A stretch of DNA of 64,000 nt from Artemia franciscana (Eukaryota; Arthropoda; Branchiopoda; Anostraca; Artemiidae), in assembly GCF_032884065.1 (NCBI RefSeq), contig NC_088873.1:25099558-25163557 (forward strand), in the 5' to 3' direction. The position numbers and the translations under genes are program-made. The notes under the pieces were generated by a model, which did not search any database, was not told the origin of the DNA, and was given only the letters and a program-made list of their open reading frames with translations. Positions 1 to 9,886 of this stretch are shown piece after piece. Position 1 is the stretch's first letter, and the number at the start of each line of letters is the position of its first letter.

Positions 1-2
1 TA

Positions 3-47
3 TTTCTTGATGTCGCCAAGGCCTTTGACACAGTTGACCATAGAATT
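3..47 (+). pseudogene. reverse transcriptase fragment, motif A (5' piece of a split RT)
   Basis: The third frame reads FLDVAKAFDTVDHRI, the motif A region of a non-LTR reverse transcriptase (LDxxKAFDxVDH). The window starts inside it, so the upstream part is unseen. The reading stops where a tandem-repeat block begins at about 48. The same kind of RT resumes at about 1707 with the next expected piece (YLTGRKLE, then the GVPQGS motif), so the two pieces are probably one element split by an insertion. Clade cannot be fixed from this; the pattern fits the CR1/L2/Jockey group. Confidence 0.75.
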
Positions 48-1706
48 AGAAAAAATGAGGTATTTTTAACTGAGGAACGGGTGATCGGATCTCAATGAAA
101 TTTGATATTTAGAAGGGTAACGTGTCTCAGAGCTCTTATTTTAAATCACGGCCGGATCCGGTGACATTGGGGGAAACGGAGGGACCTTAAATCTTGGAAA
201 ACGCTTAGAGTGGAGGGATCGGGATGAAACTTAGTGGGAAAAATAAGCAGAGGTCCTAGGAACGTGATTGACATAATCATAAAGACTCCGCTCTATTTGG
301 GGGAATGGGGGGGAGAGTTAATTCTGAGGAGAGTTAAAATTAGAAAAAATGACGTATTTTTAACTTACGAAGGAGTAATCGGATCTTAATTAAACTTCAT
401 ATTTAGAAGGACCTCGTAACTCGGATCTCTTATTTTAAATCCCGACAGGATCCAGCTTCATGGGGGGGTGGGCAGTCGGGGGGGGGGGGGGCGGAAATCT
501 TGGAAAATACTTAAAGTGGAGAGATCAGGATGAAACTGGGTGAGAAGAATAAAAACAAGTCCAAGATACCTGACTGACATAACTGGACCGGATCCACTCT
601 CTTTGGTGGAGTTGGGGGGGGGATTAATTAGAAAAAATTAGAAAATGAGGCATTTGTAACTTACGAACGCGTGATCGGATCTTAATGAAATCTGATATTT
701 AGAAAGATCTTTTGCTTTAGACCTCTTATTTTAAATTCCGACCAGATCCTGTGACATTGGGAGGACTTGAAGGGGGAAACAAAAACTCTTGGAAAACGTG
801 GAATTGGGGTATCTTTATCTTACGAATAGGTGATCGGATCTTAATGAAACTTGATATTTAGAAGGATCTCATGTCTCAGATGCTCCATTTCCGACTCGAT
901 TCGGATGGGGACATAGCGGGTTGGAGGAAGGAAACAGAAATCTTGGAAAAACGCTTAGAGTGGAGAGATCGGGATGAAACTTTATGGGAAGAATAAGCAC
1001 AAGTTCTATATATGTGATTGACATAATTGGAATGGATCTGTTTTCTTTGAAGGAGCTGGGGGAGGGGTGCTAATCTAGAAAATTTTTAAAAATTGAGGTA
1101 TTTTTAACTTCAGAACGGGTGACCGGATCTTAATAAAATTTGATATTTAGAAGCATGTCTCAGGGCTCTTATTTCAAACCCCGACCAGATCTGTTGACAT
1201 TGGGGGGAGTTGGAGTTGAGAATCGGGGTGGAACTTTGTGGGTAGAATAAGCGAATGCTGTAGATATGTGATTGACGTAACCGTGCTGGATTCGCTCTCT
1301 TTGGGGGAGATAGGGGGTGGGGTTTAGTGCTTTAGCGAGTTTTGTGCTTCTGGACGTTTAAGGACGATGAAAATTGGTAGGCGTGTCAAGGAGCTGCACA
1401 AATTGACTTGATACAGTCGTTTTCTCCGATTTGACCATCTGGGGGGCTGAAGGGAGAGGAAAAATTATAAAAAATGAGGTATATATAACTTACCGAGTGG
1501 GTGATCGGATCTTAATGAATTTTGATATTTAGAAGGACATCGTGACTCAGAGCTATTATTTCAAATCCCGACTGGCATTAAGCCTCTGATTTTGCTTTTA
1601 AATCAATCTATTGATTCTTAGAATTTTGCTAGAGCTCATGCTATATTTACTCTTGGCTCTTCCGGCCTCGTCACAAGTGTCATATGAGCTCTTAGCTCTT
1701 GTTTTT
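48..1706. repeat. family B tandem block, ~290 bp units (copy 1), inserted in an RT pseudogene
   Basis: Diverged units recur at about 290 bp. Landmarks are GATATTTAGAAGG at about 105, 400, 692, 855, 1145 and 1527, 'TTATTTTAAATCCCGACCAG', and a G-rich run before each new unit. Units also carry GGATCCGCTCTCTTTGGGGG and AGAAAAAATGAGGTATTTTT. The block ends in a unique 3' part (CATTAAGCCTCTGATTTT to CTCTTGTTTT, about 1574-1706) that is also the end of the second block at 33.4 kb. The shared end suggests a discrete mobile unit and not just local slippage. No coding capacity is seen. Confidence 0.8.
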
Positions 1707-2690
1707 AAACTTATCTTACAGGTAGAAAACTTGAATGTCATGATAGGATTAATGGTATCCGTTCAGAAAGTTTTTTGACAAGTTGTGGGGTCCCTCAGGG
1801 GTCTGTTCTTTGACCGACCTTATTCTTTCTATTTATAAGTGGTTTGCCCGAGGTATTACCACTTTGTAAAGCTGTTATGTTTGCAGATTATGTTGTTATT
1901 TTTGCATCCCGTGCTGATTTATCCATACTTTTTCATAATCTTAGTAATACAATTTTATCTTCAGGGGATTGGTGCGACAGAAATCATCTAAAAGATGAAT
2001 ATTCATCTTTACTTTCGTTAAATGAGAAGAAATGTCAATATATGCTATTTTTTTTTATCTGGTTCTCAGAAAACAGAACAGTTTTCTCTTTTTCTGAATG
2101 ATAGGGAATTAAAACGTATTGATCAATTTAAATATCTTGGAATTATTTTGGATAAAAATCTGTCTTTTCTGTGAACATGTGAAAACAATGTCTCCAAAAA
2201 TCTCGCGAAAAATCGGCATTCTTTCTTGTTTACGCCATGTTTTCCCAAGGGATATTTTAAAGACAATATACTTTTCTTTTGTTAATTCATATTTTCTTTA
2301 TTGTGTTTCTGTATGGGCATCAACTTTCCCTTCAACGTTTAAACCTCTTCAAATTCTACAAAATAGAGCCCCTGATAGACCCTCAGTTAGCCATCTTTAT
2401 GGATCTTCGGGTTTCTTCTCTGTTCATTAACATCATTTTATTGTCATTTTTATTGTCATTTCTAATATTTGCCACAAATATATTTTTGGACAACTTTCAC
2501 TAAATTTCCCAAGATTATTTCGACAAATTCACAATTCCACAATTACCCAGCATCTCATAGTTCTGATTTCTCTTTTGAAATTAGGCCAACGGTGCGAGCG
2601 GCATTTTGTTTAAGTCATACTGGTACCAAAGTTGGGAATTTAATCCCAATAGCTGTGAGAAATTGTAATGATAGAAACTAATTTCTGAAG
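1707..2690 (+). pseudogene. degenerate non-LTR reverse transcriptase, CR1/L2/Jockey type (3' piece)
   Basis: In shifting frames the region reads YLTGRKLECHDRING, then CGVPQGSVL (motif B), a stop, LFFLFISGLP, then MFADYVVIFAS, where the usual FADD catalytic pair is FADY. Further on it reads LNEKKCQYML, QFKYLGIILDKNLSF, HVKTMSPKISRKIGILSCLR, FVNSYFLYCVSVWAS and LQILQNRA. The end has KVGNLIPIAVRNC, the common 'W/N-LP-IR' C-terminal motif. Domain order is correct for palm, thumb and C-terminus. Several stops and frameshifts and the lost catalytic Asp show that it is dead. The 5' piece is at 3-47. Confidence 0.85.
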
Positions 2691-2955
2691 TTATTAAGAA
2701 ATCATGTTGCTGAAAACAGTTTTTTATATACATATATACATTTTTAATAATATACAAAATTTATTAACATTATTAGAATAGTTTAGCCTTAAAAGCTGAT
2801 TTAAGCAAAGCAAACTTTTGTAAATGGTCCAAAAACAGTAATTGGTGATTGTTTTTATATTTTTTGAAAGTCTCTTTCAAGTTTTCTTCCAGCATTGAAG
2901 TTGTGCGATAATTCACTAGAGATAGGGCTAACAATTGAGTCTTGATTGTTGATTA

Positions 2956-3241
2956 AATAAAAAAACAAGTTTTTTTTAAATGAAAGTAAGGAGCAACATT
3001 AAAACTTAAAACGAACAGAAATTACTCTGTATATGAAAGGGGCTTTTCCTCCTCAACGCATCACTCTTTACGCTAAAGTTTGACTCTTTCTCTTAACTCT
3101 ACTTTTTAAAACAGTAAGAAACTTTAGCGTAAAGAGCGGGGCGTTGAGGAGGAAAATCCCCTTTTACATACAGAGTAATTTTTGTTCGTTCTAAGTTTTA
3201 ATGTTGCTCCTTACTTTCGTTTAAAAAAACTTGTTTTTTTT
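2956..3241. repeat. large inverted repeat (palindromic head of composite family C, copy 1)
   Basis: The left arm (about 2956-3085) and right arm (about 3118-3241) are near reverse complements. Each runs from the terminal AAAAAACAAGTTTTTTT through GAAAGTAAGGAGCAACATT and AAAACGAACAGAAATTACTC to CGCTCTTTACGCTAAAG-like sequence. A short spacer separates them. The arms have a few mismatches, unlike the copy at 4541. No ORF is present. It would form a hairpin of about 125 bp as RNA or as a cruciform. Confidence 0.9.
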
Positions 3242-4540
3242 AATTTAATTTCTGGACGTTTTTGAATTAATGCATGTTTTGATCTTGGCTCTCCGCACAT
3301 AAATAATTAAAACGAAATTTGCATATTAATTAATTTCAATTAACCGGAAGATTTTGAGAAAAAAGGAGCGAGGGAGGAGGCCTAGTTGCCCTCCAATCTT
3401 TTGATTACTTAAAAAGGCAACTAGAACTTTTAATTTTTTACGAAAGTTTTCATAAGTAAAAAAATACGTAACTTACGAATTAACTTACGTAGCGAACTTC
3501 TATATTCGTATGTTTTTATTGCGTATATGAGGGGTCTCACCCCTCGTCGATACCTCGCTCTTTACACTAAAGCTTAAATTTTGTCCCAATTCCTTAAGAA
3601 TAACCCCTGAATCACAAAGGCCGTAGAATAAATAGTTAAAATTACTAAAAAGACTTCAGCGTAAAGAGCGAGGTATTACGAGGAGGTAAACCCCTCATAT
3701 GCGTAATAATTTCTGTTCGTTTTAAGTTTTAATGCTGCTCCTCACTTTCAGTAGAAAAAACTTGTAATATTTATTTTTTCATTATCTTTTTAAGTAATGC
3801 TAGAAAATCCTGCGTCCCCTCTATTGAAAGTTTCTTCCCCCATGAGAAGTTCCTCCATGGAAAGATCCTCCCACGTAACCCCCCCCCCAAAAAAAAAATC
3901 CCCCTCAAAACGTCTGTACACTTCACAGTAACCATTACTATATGTAAACACAGGTCAAAGTTTATAACTTGCAGCCCCTCCCACGGGGACTGCAAAAGAG
4001 TAAGTCGTCCCCAAAGACATAGTTATTAAGCTTTTGGACTATGGTGAATAAAATGGCTATCTCAGAATTTTTATCCAGTGACTTTGGGGAAAAAGGAGCG
4101 TGGGAGGGGGCCTAGGTGCCCTCCAATTTTTTTGGTCACTTAAGGGAACTAGAACTTTTAATTTCCGTTAGAATGAGCACTTTTGCGACATTTTAGGACC
4201 AGTGAGTCGATACGATCACTCCTGGGAGAAAAAAACTAACAAAATAAATAAATAAATAAATAAATAAACACGCATCCGTGATTTGTCTTCTGGCAAAAAA
4301 AATGCGAAATTCCACATTTTTGTAGATAGGTGCTTGAAACTTCTACAATAAGGTTCTCTGATACGCTGAATCTGATTGTGTGATTTTCGTTACGATTCTA
4401 TGACTCTTTGGGGGTTGTTTCCCCCTATTTTCTAAAATGAGGCAAATTTTTTCAGGCTCGTAACTTTTGATGAGTAAGACTAATCTTGATGAAATTTCTA
4501 TATTTAAAATCAGCATTAAAATGCGGTTCTTTTGATGTAA
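3242..4540. repeat. composite family C body, copy 1
   Basis: The body starts at AATTTCTGGACGTTTTTGAA and contains a second, weaker inverted repeat at about 3520-3760 around CGCTCTTTACACTAAAG. It then carries a C-rich section (CCCCTCCCACGGGGACTGC), the core 'AATGGCTATCTCAGAATTTT', 'GGAGGGGGCCTAGGTGCCCT', 'GAACTTTTAATTTCCGTTAG', and the end section TTAAAATCAGCATTAAAATG. The same order recurs at 4840-6200 and at 40.3-41.3 kb. No coding signal; short ORFs here are not conserved between copies. Confidence 0.85.
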
Positions 4541-4839
4541 TTACATAAAAAAAAACTAGTTTTTTTAACTGAAAGTAAGGAGCGACATTAAAACTTAAAA
4601 CGAACAGAAATTACTCCGTATATGAAATGGGTTGTCCCCTCCGCAATCCCTCGCTCTTTACGCTAAAGCTTTTAATTGTATTAAAAAGCAGAATTGTGGC
4701 AAAGAGTCAAACTTTAGCGTAAAGAGCGAGGGATTGCGGAGGGGACAACCCATTTCATATACGGAGTAATTTCTGTTCGTTTTAAGTTTTAATGTCGCTC
4801 CTTACTTTCAGTTAAAAAAACTAGTTTTTTTTTATGTAA
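4541..4839. repeat. perfect long palindrome: two 128 bp arms, 43 bp spacer (family C head, copy 2)
   Basis: The left arm 4541-4668 begins TTACATAAAAAAAAACTAGT and ends CTTTACGCTAAAG. The right arm 4712-4839 is its reverse complement with no mismatch that I could find base by base. The spacer is 4669-4711. Such arms usually decay, so perfect identity points to a recent event, to gene conversion between arms, or to an assembly artefact. It has no ORF. Confidence 0.93.
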
Positions 4840-6200
4840 TTTCTGAACGTTTTTGAATTAATGCATGTTTGATTTTGGCTCTCCACACATAAATTATTAA
4901 AATGAAATTTGCATATTAATTCCTTTTTTGGCTAAATTGCTTTCTCTTAGTTTTGATCAGACGATTTTGAGAAATAAGGGATGGGAAAGGAGGCCTAGTT
5001 GCCATGCAATTTTTCGGTTACATAAAAAGGCAACTATAAATTTTTATTTTTAACGAATTTTTCTATTAGTAAAAAATATACGTAACTTAAGAATTATCTT
5101 ACGTAACAAACTTTTATATTATTTAATTTTTATTATGTATATGAGAGGGTTTGTACCCTCGTTAATACCTCGTTCTTTACACTAAATCGCAAGTTTTGTC
5201 CCAATTCTTTAAGAATGACCCCTGAATCAGAAAGGCCGTAGAATGAATAGTTGAAATTACTAAAAATACTATTGCATAAAGAGCGAGGTATTTATCTCCT
5301 CCTAAATACCTCGCTCTTTATGCTAAAGTATTTTTAGAACCCCTCACATGCGTAATAATCTCTGTTCGTTTTAAGTTTCATTGCTACTCTTTACTTTCAA
5401 TTGAAAAAAAAATTTTCCATGTTTATTTTTTCATTTTTTTTTATAGTAATTTTAGAAAATCCTGCGTCCTTTTCATTGAATTTCTGTTCCCCCATGACAC
5501 ATTTCTCCATGGAAAGATCCTCCCACATAGCCCCCTCCCCTCAACCCCACCCCCAAAACCAAAAAAAATCCCCTGAAACCGACTGTACACTTCCCAATAA
5601 CCATTATTATATGTAAACACTGGTCGAAGTTTGTAAGTTGCAGCCCCACCCCCAGGGACTTTGGGGGAGTAAGTCATTCCCAAAGACATAGTTATTATGG
5701 TTTTTGACTATGCGGAACAAAATGGCTATCTCAAAATTTTGATCTGTTGACTTTGGAGAAAAAATGAGCGTGGGAGGGGGCCTAGGTGCCCTCCAATTTT
5801 TTTGGTCACTTAAAAAGGGCACTAGAACTTTTCATTTCCGTTAGAATGAGCCCTCTTGCGACATTCTAGGACCACTTGGTCGATACGATGACCCCTGGGA
5901 AAAAAAAAACAAAAAAACAAACAAATAAACACGCACCCGTGATTTGTCTTCTGGCAAAAAATTCAAAATTCCACAATTTTGTAGATAGGAGCTTGAAACT
6001 TCTACAGTAGGGTTCTCTGATACGCTGAATCTGATGGTGTCATTTTCGTTAAGATCCTACGACTTTTAGGGGGCGTTTCCCCCTGTTTTCCTAAATAAGG
6101 CAAATTTTCTCAGGCTCGTAACTTTTGATGGGTAAGACTAAACTTGATGAAACTTATATATTTAAAATCAGCATTAAAATGCGATTCTTTTGATGTAGCT
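4840..6200. repeat. composite family C body, copy 2
   Basis: This is collinear with 3242-4540. It starts AATTTCTGAACGTTTTTGAA, has the inner inverted repeat with CCTCGCTCTTTATGCTAAAG at 5275-5330, the C-rich part near 5500-5660, the core AAATGGCTATCTCAAAATTTT near 5720, and the section TTAAAATCAGCATTAAAATG near 6165. The copies differ by many substitutions and small indels, so this tandem pair is older than the perfect palindrome between them. Confidence 0.85.
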
Positions 6201-6378
6201 ATTGATATCAAAATTCAATTTTTTAGAGTTTTGGTTACTATTGAGCCGGATCGCTCCTTACTACAGTTCGTTACCACGAACTGTTTGACTATTGGTATCA
6301 AAATTCCATTTTTTAGAGTTTCGGTTACTATTGAGCCGGGTCGCTCCTTACTACAGTTCGTTACCACGAATTGTTTGA
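6201..6378. repeat. 90 bp tandem duplication ending in a hairpin (family C tail)
   Basis: The unit from ATTGATATCAAAATTC recurs 90 bp later at 6291. Each unit ends in 'CAGTTCGTTACCACGAACTG', an 8 bp stem with a 4 nt loop (first at 6264-6283). The second has one stem mismatch. The same tail closes the third family C copy near 41310. The terminal hairpin recalls Helitron 3' ends, but no CTRR terminus follows. Confidence 0.85.
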
Positions 6379-6406
6379 TATAACTCTCATATTTAGATTG
6401 ATGACT

Positions 6407-6900
6407 TTATGTTTGCGGATTTGGTTCATCGTGCTGCTTCTTTTTTATCTGGAAGAGTGTGATTAAGACACATCGCTTCCAAATCAAATTGTTCAAAAAC
6501 ACTATCTGAATCGTTGAGAAATGAGTCAGTAAGTTCATTTGTGTTAATAGACAACACACTAGTGGGAGCATGAGCGTGAAATGATCTGTCAACTATTGTT
6601 ATACTTTTTTGATCTTTCAATATTCAATGGACTATATTGTGCCTTTTTATATTGAGGTGAGTGATTAGTGCACATTTCTCATCTAGATCAATCTCATGAA
6701 AATCATCATCAGAGTCATTCAGAAATATTTAAATATGTTTGCCAATGGCCTGTGGAATTTCGCTGGGGTCATCTTGTAGCATGCAGCTTCTTCGGGTGGG
6801 GATACTCTCGATCATGTTCACAAAAGGATCCATAAGTGCAAGATTTACATACCCATGGGCAGTATTTAACCTCCATCTTCCCTCACAATGTCTATAGGAT
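6407..6900 (-). pseudogene. unrecognised degenerate coding remnant with a duplicated acidic motif
   Basis: On the minus strand a 64-codon open stretch (6426-6620) contains FLNDSDSVFEQFDLE. Upstream on that strand (about 6655-6720) a related stretch reads FLNDSDDDFHEIDLDEKC. Still further upstream, another frame reads CPWVCKSCTYGSFCEHDREY, a Cys/His-rich stretch. The two acidic motifs look like an internal repeat. Stops separate the pieces. I do not recognise the family. It may be a decayed transposon-encoded protein or chance. Confidence 0.3.
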
Positions 6901-6959
6901 CTAAAGTTTTTTGTTTTTTTTCAGTTCCACTATTCTGATTTTCTTAGGTTTTTTTGCTA

Positions 6960-7500
6960 ATGTTGAATCTTCATTGACCTAGAATATATAAAAAATATTT
7001 TAATATTCATCTATGATTTAATACCATCATCATCTATGAAAGTGAAAAGAAAATAGTATACATAGGGAGAAAATAATATTTAAAAATATTATAAAAAAGT
7101 AGTAGTAGCAGTAGCAGTAGTAATAGTAGGGTCGAGTAGCAATAGCTATAAAATGATTCGAACTCACATCTAGAAGAAATTACTGTCAGTGAATAAATCG
7201 AACCCAAAATAAACAAAAACTGCAATGAATAATCAAGTTATACCTAAAAAGAAGAGCAATTACCCCAAACAGCAATCGGATTAAATTCGACTAGGGATTC
7301 TAAAGACCAGAATATCTCTTATATTCCCCAATAATAGGTTTTAATTTGGACTTTGTGTTCTTATTCATATAATGTCAAAACGCAATAAAAAATTATATAT
7401 ATATAGCCCCGCTAAGGCCCCCCTATATTCCCCAACTCTTATTTTCCAGTTCTCCTTTCATCCTCCATAACCCTCTGAAAACTTCACCTCAAAAAACCTG
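6960..7500. other. unassigned AT-rich interval
   Basis: No gene or known repeat family was recognised. It contains a short trinucleotide microsatellite of GTA/GCA type at about 7098-7131. The short ORFs are composed of low-complexity sequence. Confidence 0.5.
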
Positions 7501-7509
7501 CCAATTCTC

Positions 7510-7785
7510 GCGTCTTGAATCTCGTTTGAATACTTGAAAGTTATTTAAATGTCTTTAGTTAAGCTACTCAGGCTTCGAAATAGAAATTCCAAGCTAAGTT
7601 TCAAACAGAGCCTTACAGCCTCCTGAATCTCCTTTGAATTCTTGAAAATTATCTAATCTCTAAGCTATTCAGTTGCGAAATAAGAATTCCATGCTAAGTC
7701 TTAACCATGGCCTATGTTACAACCTCTTGAATCTCCTTTGAATTCTTCAAAATTATCTAAAACTCTTTAGCTACGCTCAGTATGT
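7510..7785. repeat. tandem repeat, ~105 bp unit, about 2.5 copies
   Basis: The element GAATCTCCTTTGAATTCTTG followed by AAAATTATCTAA occurs near 7517, 7625 and 7730, with AAATAGAAATTCCAAGCTAAG-like sequence between. Copies are diverged. No coding content was recognised. Confidence 0.65.
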
Positions 7786-8080
7786 GGCAGTTTGCTATTT
7801 GGAGCCGTGCTATTAAACTATGATAATAAAACAAATAGTTAAACAACTTTTAGCAGTGGAGTCAATTAGGATGGGGTTTGGGCAGTTTTGTACCTCCCCA
7901 AGTCCTAATTTGTGACCCTTCTATATATTTTAAAAATATATTTTTGAGGGGAGGGATATTTCCATTGAAACTTCCTTTTTAGTATTTTCACTGAAAAAAT
8001 GACAAACTTGTTCCTCTCTCCTGGATATCTGTAAATCCCTTTCTAAATTGTCATGAATTGCTAGCTGTAACAACAAAACT
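7786..8080. other. unassigned interval before the segmental duplication
   Basis: AT-rich sequence with no recognised gene. It lies just left of the first copy of the ~3 kb tandem duplication and has no counterpart at the start of the second copy. Confidence 0.5.
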
Positions 8081-9218
8081 ACGCCAGACTCTTTGAAAAA
8101 AACGCCAAAAAACTTAAGAGCCTTTGAAACCCAGAACTGCCAACACGATTAGTTCCTGAAGTGTTGAAGTTTTCGTTTTTCACATCAATATCTGGTGACT
8201 ATTGGCAAGTATTTTAATGCCCTCCGTGGGTATGAGTGGTGACATATCTTTTTTGAGAATATGCCCTGCCCCTCCCCCCAATATTTGTTTTTGTTTTAAA
8301 GTTAACCTAATATTGGATGGTTTTAATTCAACCGTCAAAAGTTTAAACCTGTTTTGATTCCAAGAATGTGCTGCACTGTTAGCTGTCAGAGTTCAAAATT
8401 TTCACCCCTCTTATAGAATAGATTGATAAGAGCTAAGCACACAAAAGTAAATTCAAAAATGGGATTAGTTTAAAATTAGTTGTTGAATAGTGAACCTGGA
8501 TTTAATTTGTATGATGCAAATATAGATTAATTAAAGGATAAATTAATAGGTAAGGCATATATAAGTCGAAACTGTGTGCATTAGAACCATTATCTTGAGA
8601 TCGCATGTTGTTCATTCTTGAAATTTTCTTTCAAAACTGATAGTAATACCCTATTATCCAGCTGTCTTTATAGGGAAACAATCGTGTCAACTAGAAAAAA
8701 AATTTTCAAGTTTCTCTGAGCTGGTTTTTCTTAAGGAGTACATGCTTTAATTTTGTACTAATATGGTTATGCTAACGAGACTCATCTGGGAGTATTGCAT
8801 GCCTATGACCACATATGGATGTAAACTCTGGACACAGAGACCCGCCACTACTATATCATTCCCAAAAGACTCTATCCATGCTCTTTGACAACCTCGACAC
8901 ATTTACACTCTTATTTTACTTACATTGTAAGAGCAGACGTAGTGATAGTAGTTTCCCAGAAAGTTTCAACTTAATATCCCTAGTCATTCTCGATATGCTT
9001 CTGAGGTGTCAAAAGTTTGACTAGATGCATTTTGAAAAATGAATGGGCTTGAGAGAAGGGCTGCTTGCCCTCCAATCTTTTGTTGCCTTTAAAAAGGGCA
9101 CTAGACACTCACGCTGTAAATGGAGTGAAAGGGTGAGGACTTCCCCCTTCATATATTTCGTAAAAACATTTTTAACAAGTAAAAACAAAGTTGAAACATT
9201 TTAAATGTAATTTGTTTT

Positions 9219-9510
9219 CAATAAAGTGCAAATTATGTTCTGATCTTGAGAAGGCATGAGGGTTGTCAGCCTTACCTATGTTAATTTTTGCTCGTTTTAT
9301 ATTTGACTCGGTTATTTGTTGTATGATGTAAATAAACAAATACATTTAAAATGTTTTAACTTTTTTAATTTTAATAGATCAAAAATTGTTAAAATTTTGA
9401 GGAATATATATCAGCATATGTATACTAAACTGACAATCCACGGACTTTTTTTTCAGTAGAGTTTAAATTATGTTCTGGTCTTGAGAAGGTATTAGGGTGA
9501 AGGACATAAT
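9219..9510 (+). repeat. D-family dispersed repeat
   Basis: It carries the family head 'AATAAAGTGCAAATTATGTT', then CTTGAGAAGGCATG, and the block ACTTTTTTAATTTTAATAG with AAACTGACAATCCAC. The same blocks occur at 12505-12800, 35470-35930 (reversed) and 61195-61790. Confidence 0.7.
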
Positions 9511-9519
9511 TTCCAGGCC

Positions 9520-9848
9520 TTCAACCACAGTGAACAAAATGGCTATCTCAAAATTTGTTAGATGCGTTTTGGGAATTGACTGGTGTGTGGACTTGGGGGA
9601 GGGGCTCGTTGCACTTCAATCACTTTTGACAAATAAAGAGGGACTAGCCATTTGAATTTCTAATCGAATGAGCCTTTTTTGAAGTGTCTACGATAACAAA
9701 TGGCCATCTCAAAATTTCTATCAGATACACGACGGGAAAATACGATGTTTGGGGGGGGGTATCCACCCTCTGATCCCTCTGAATCTTACAAAGGGCTTTA
9801 GAAGTTCTTATTAGCAATCCAACGAGCCCTCTTCGAAGATTATACGAC

Positions 9849-9886
<38 letters not shown>

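Noticed and set aside
8815..9024. 69-codon ORF conserved at 12111-12317, possible small protein gene.
   Set aside because: Conservation follows from the recent segmental duplication; the frame even shifts locally between copies (PLLYHSQKT versus PLLISFPKD), which argues against selection.
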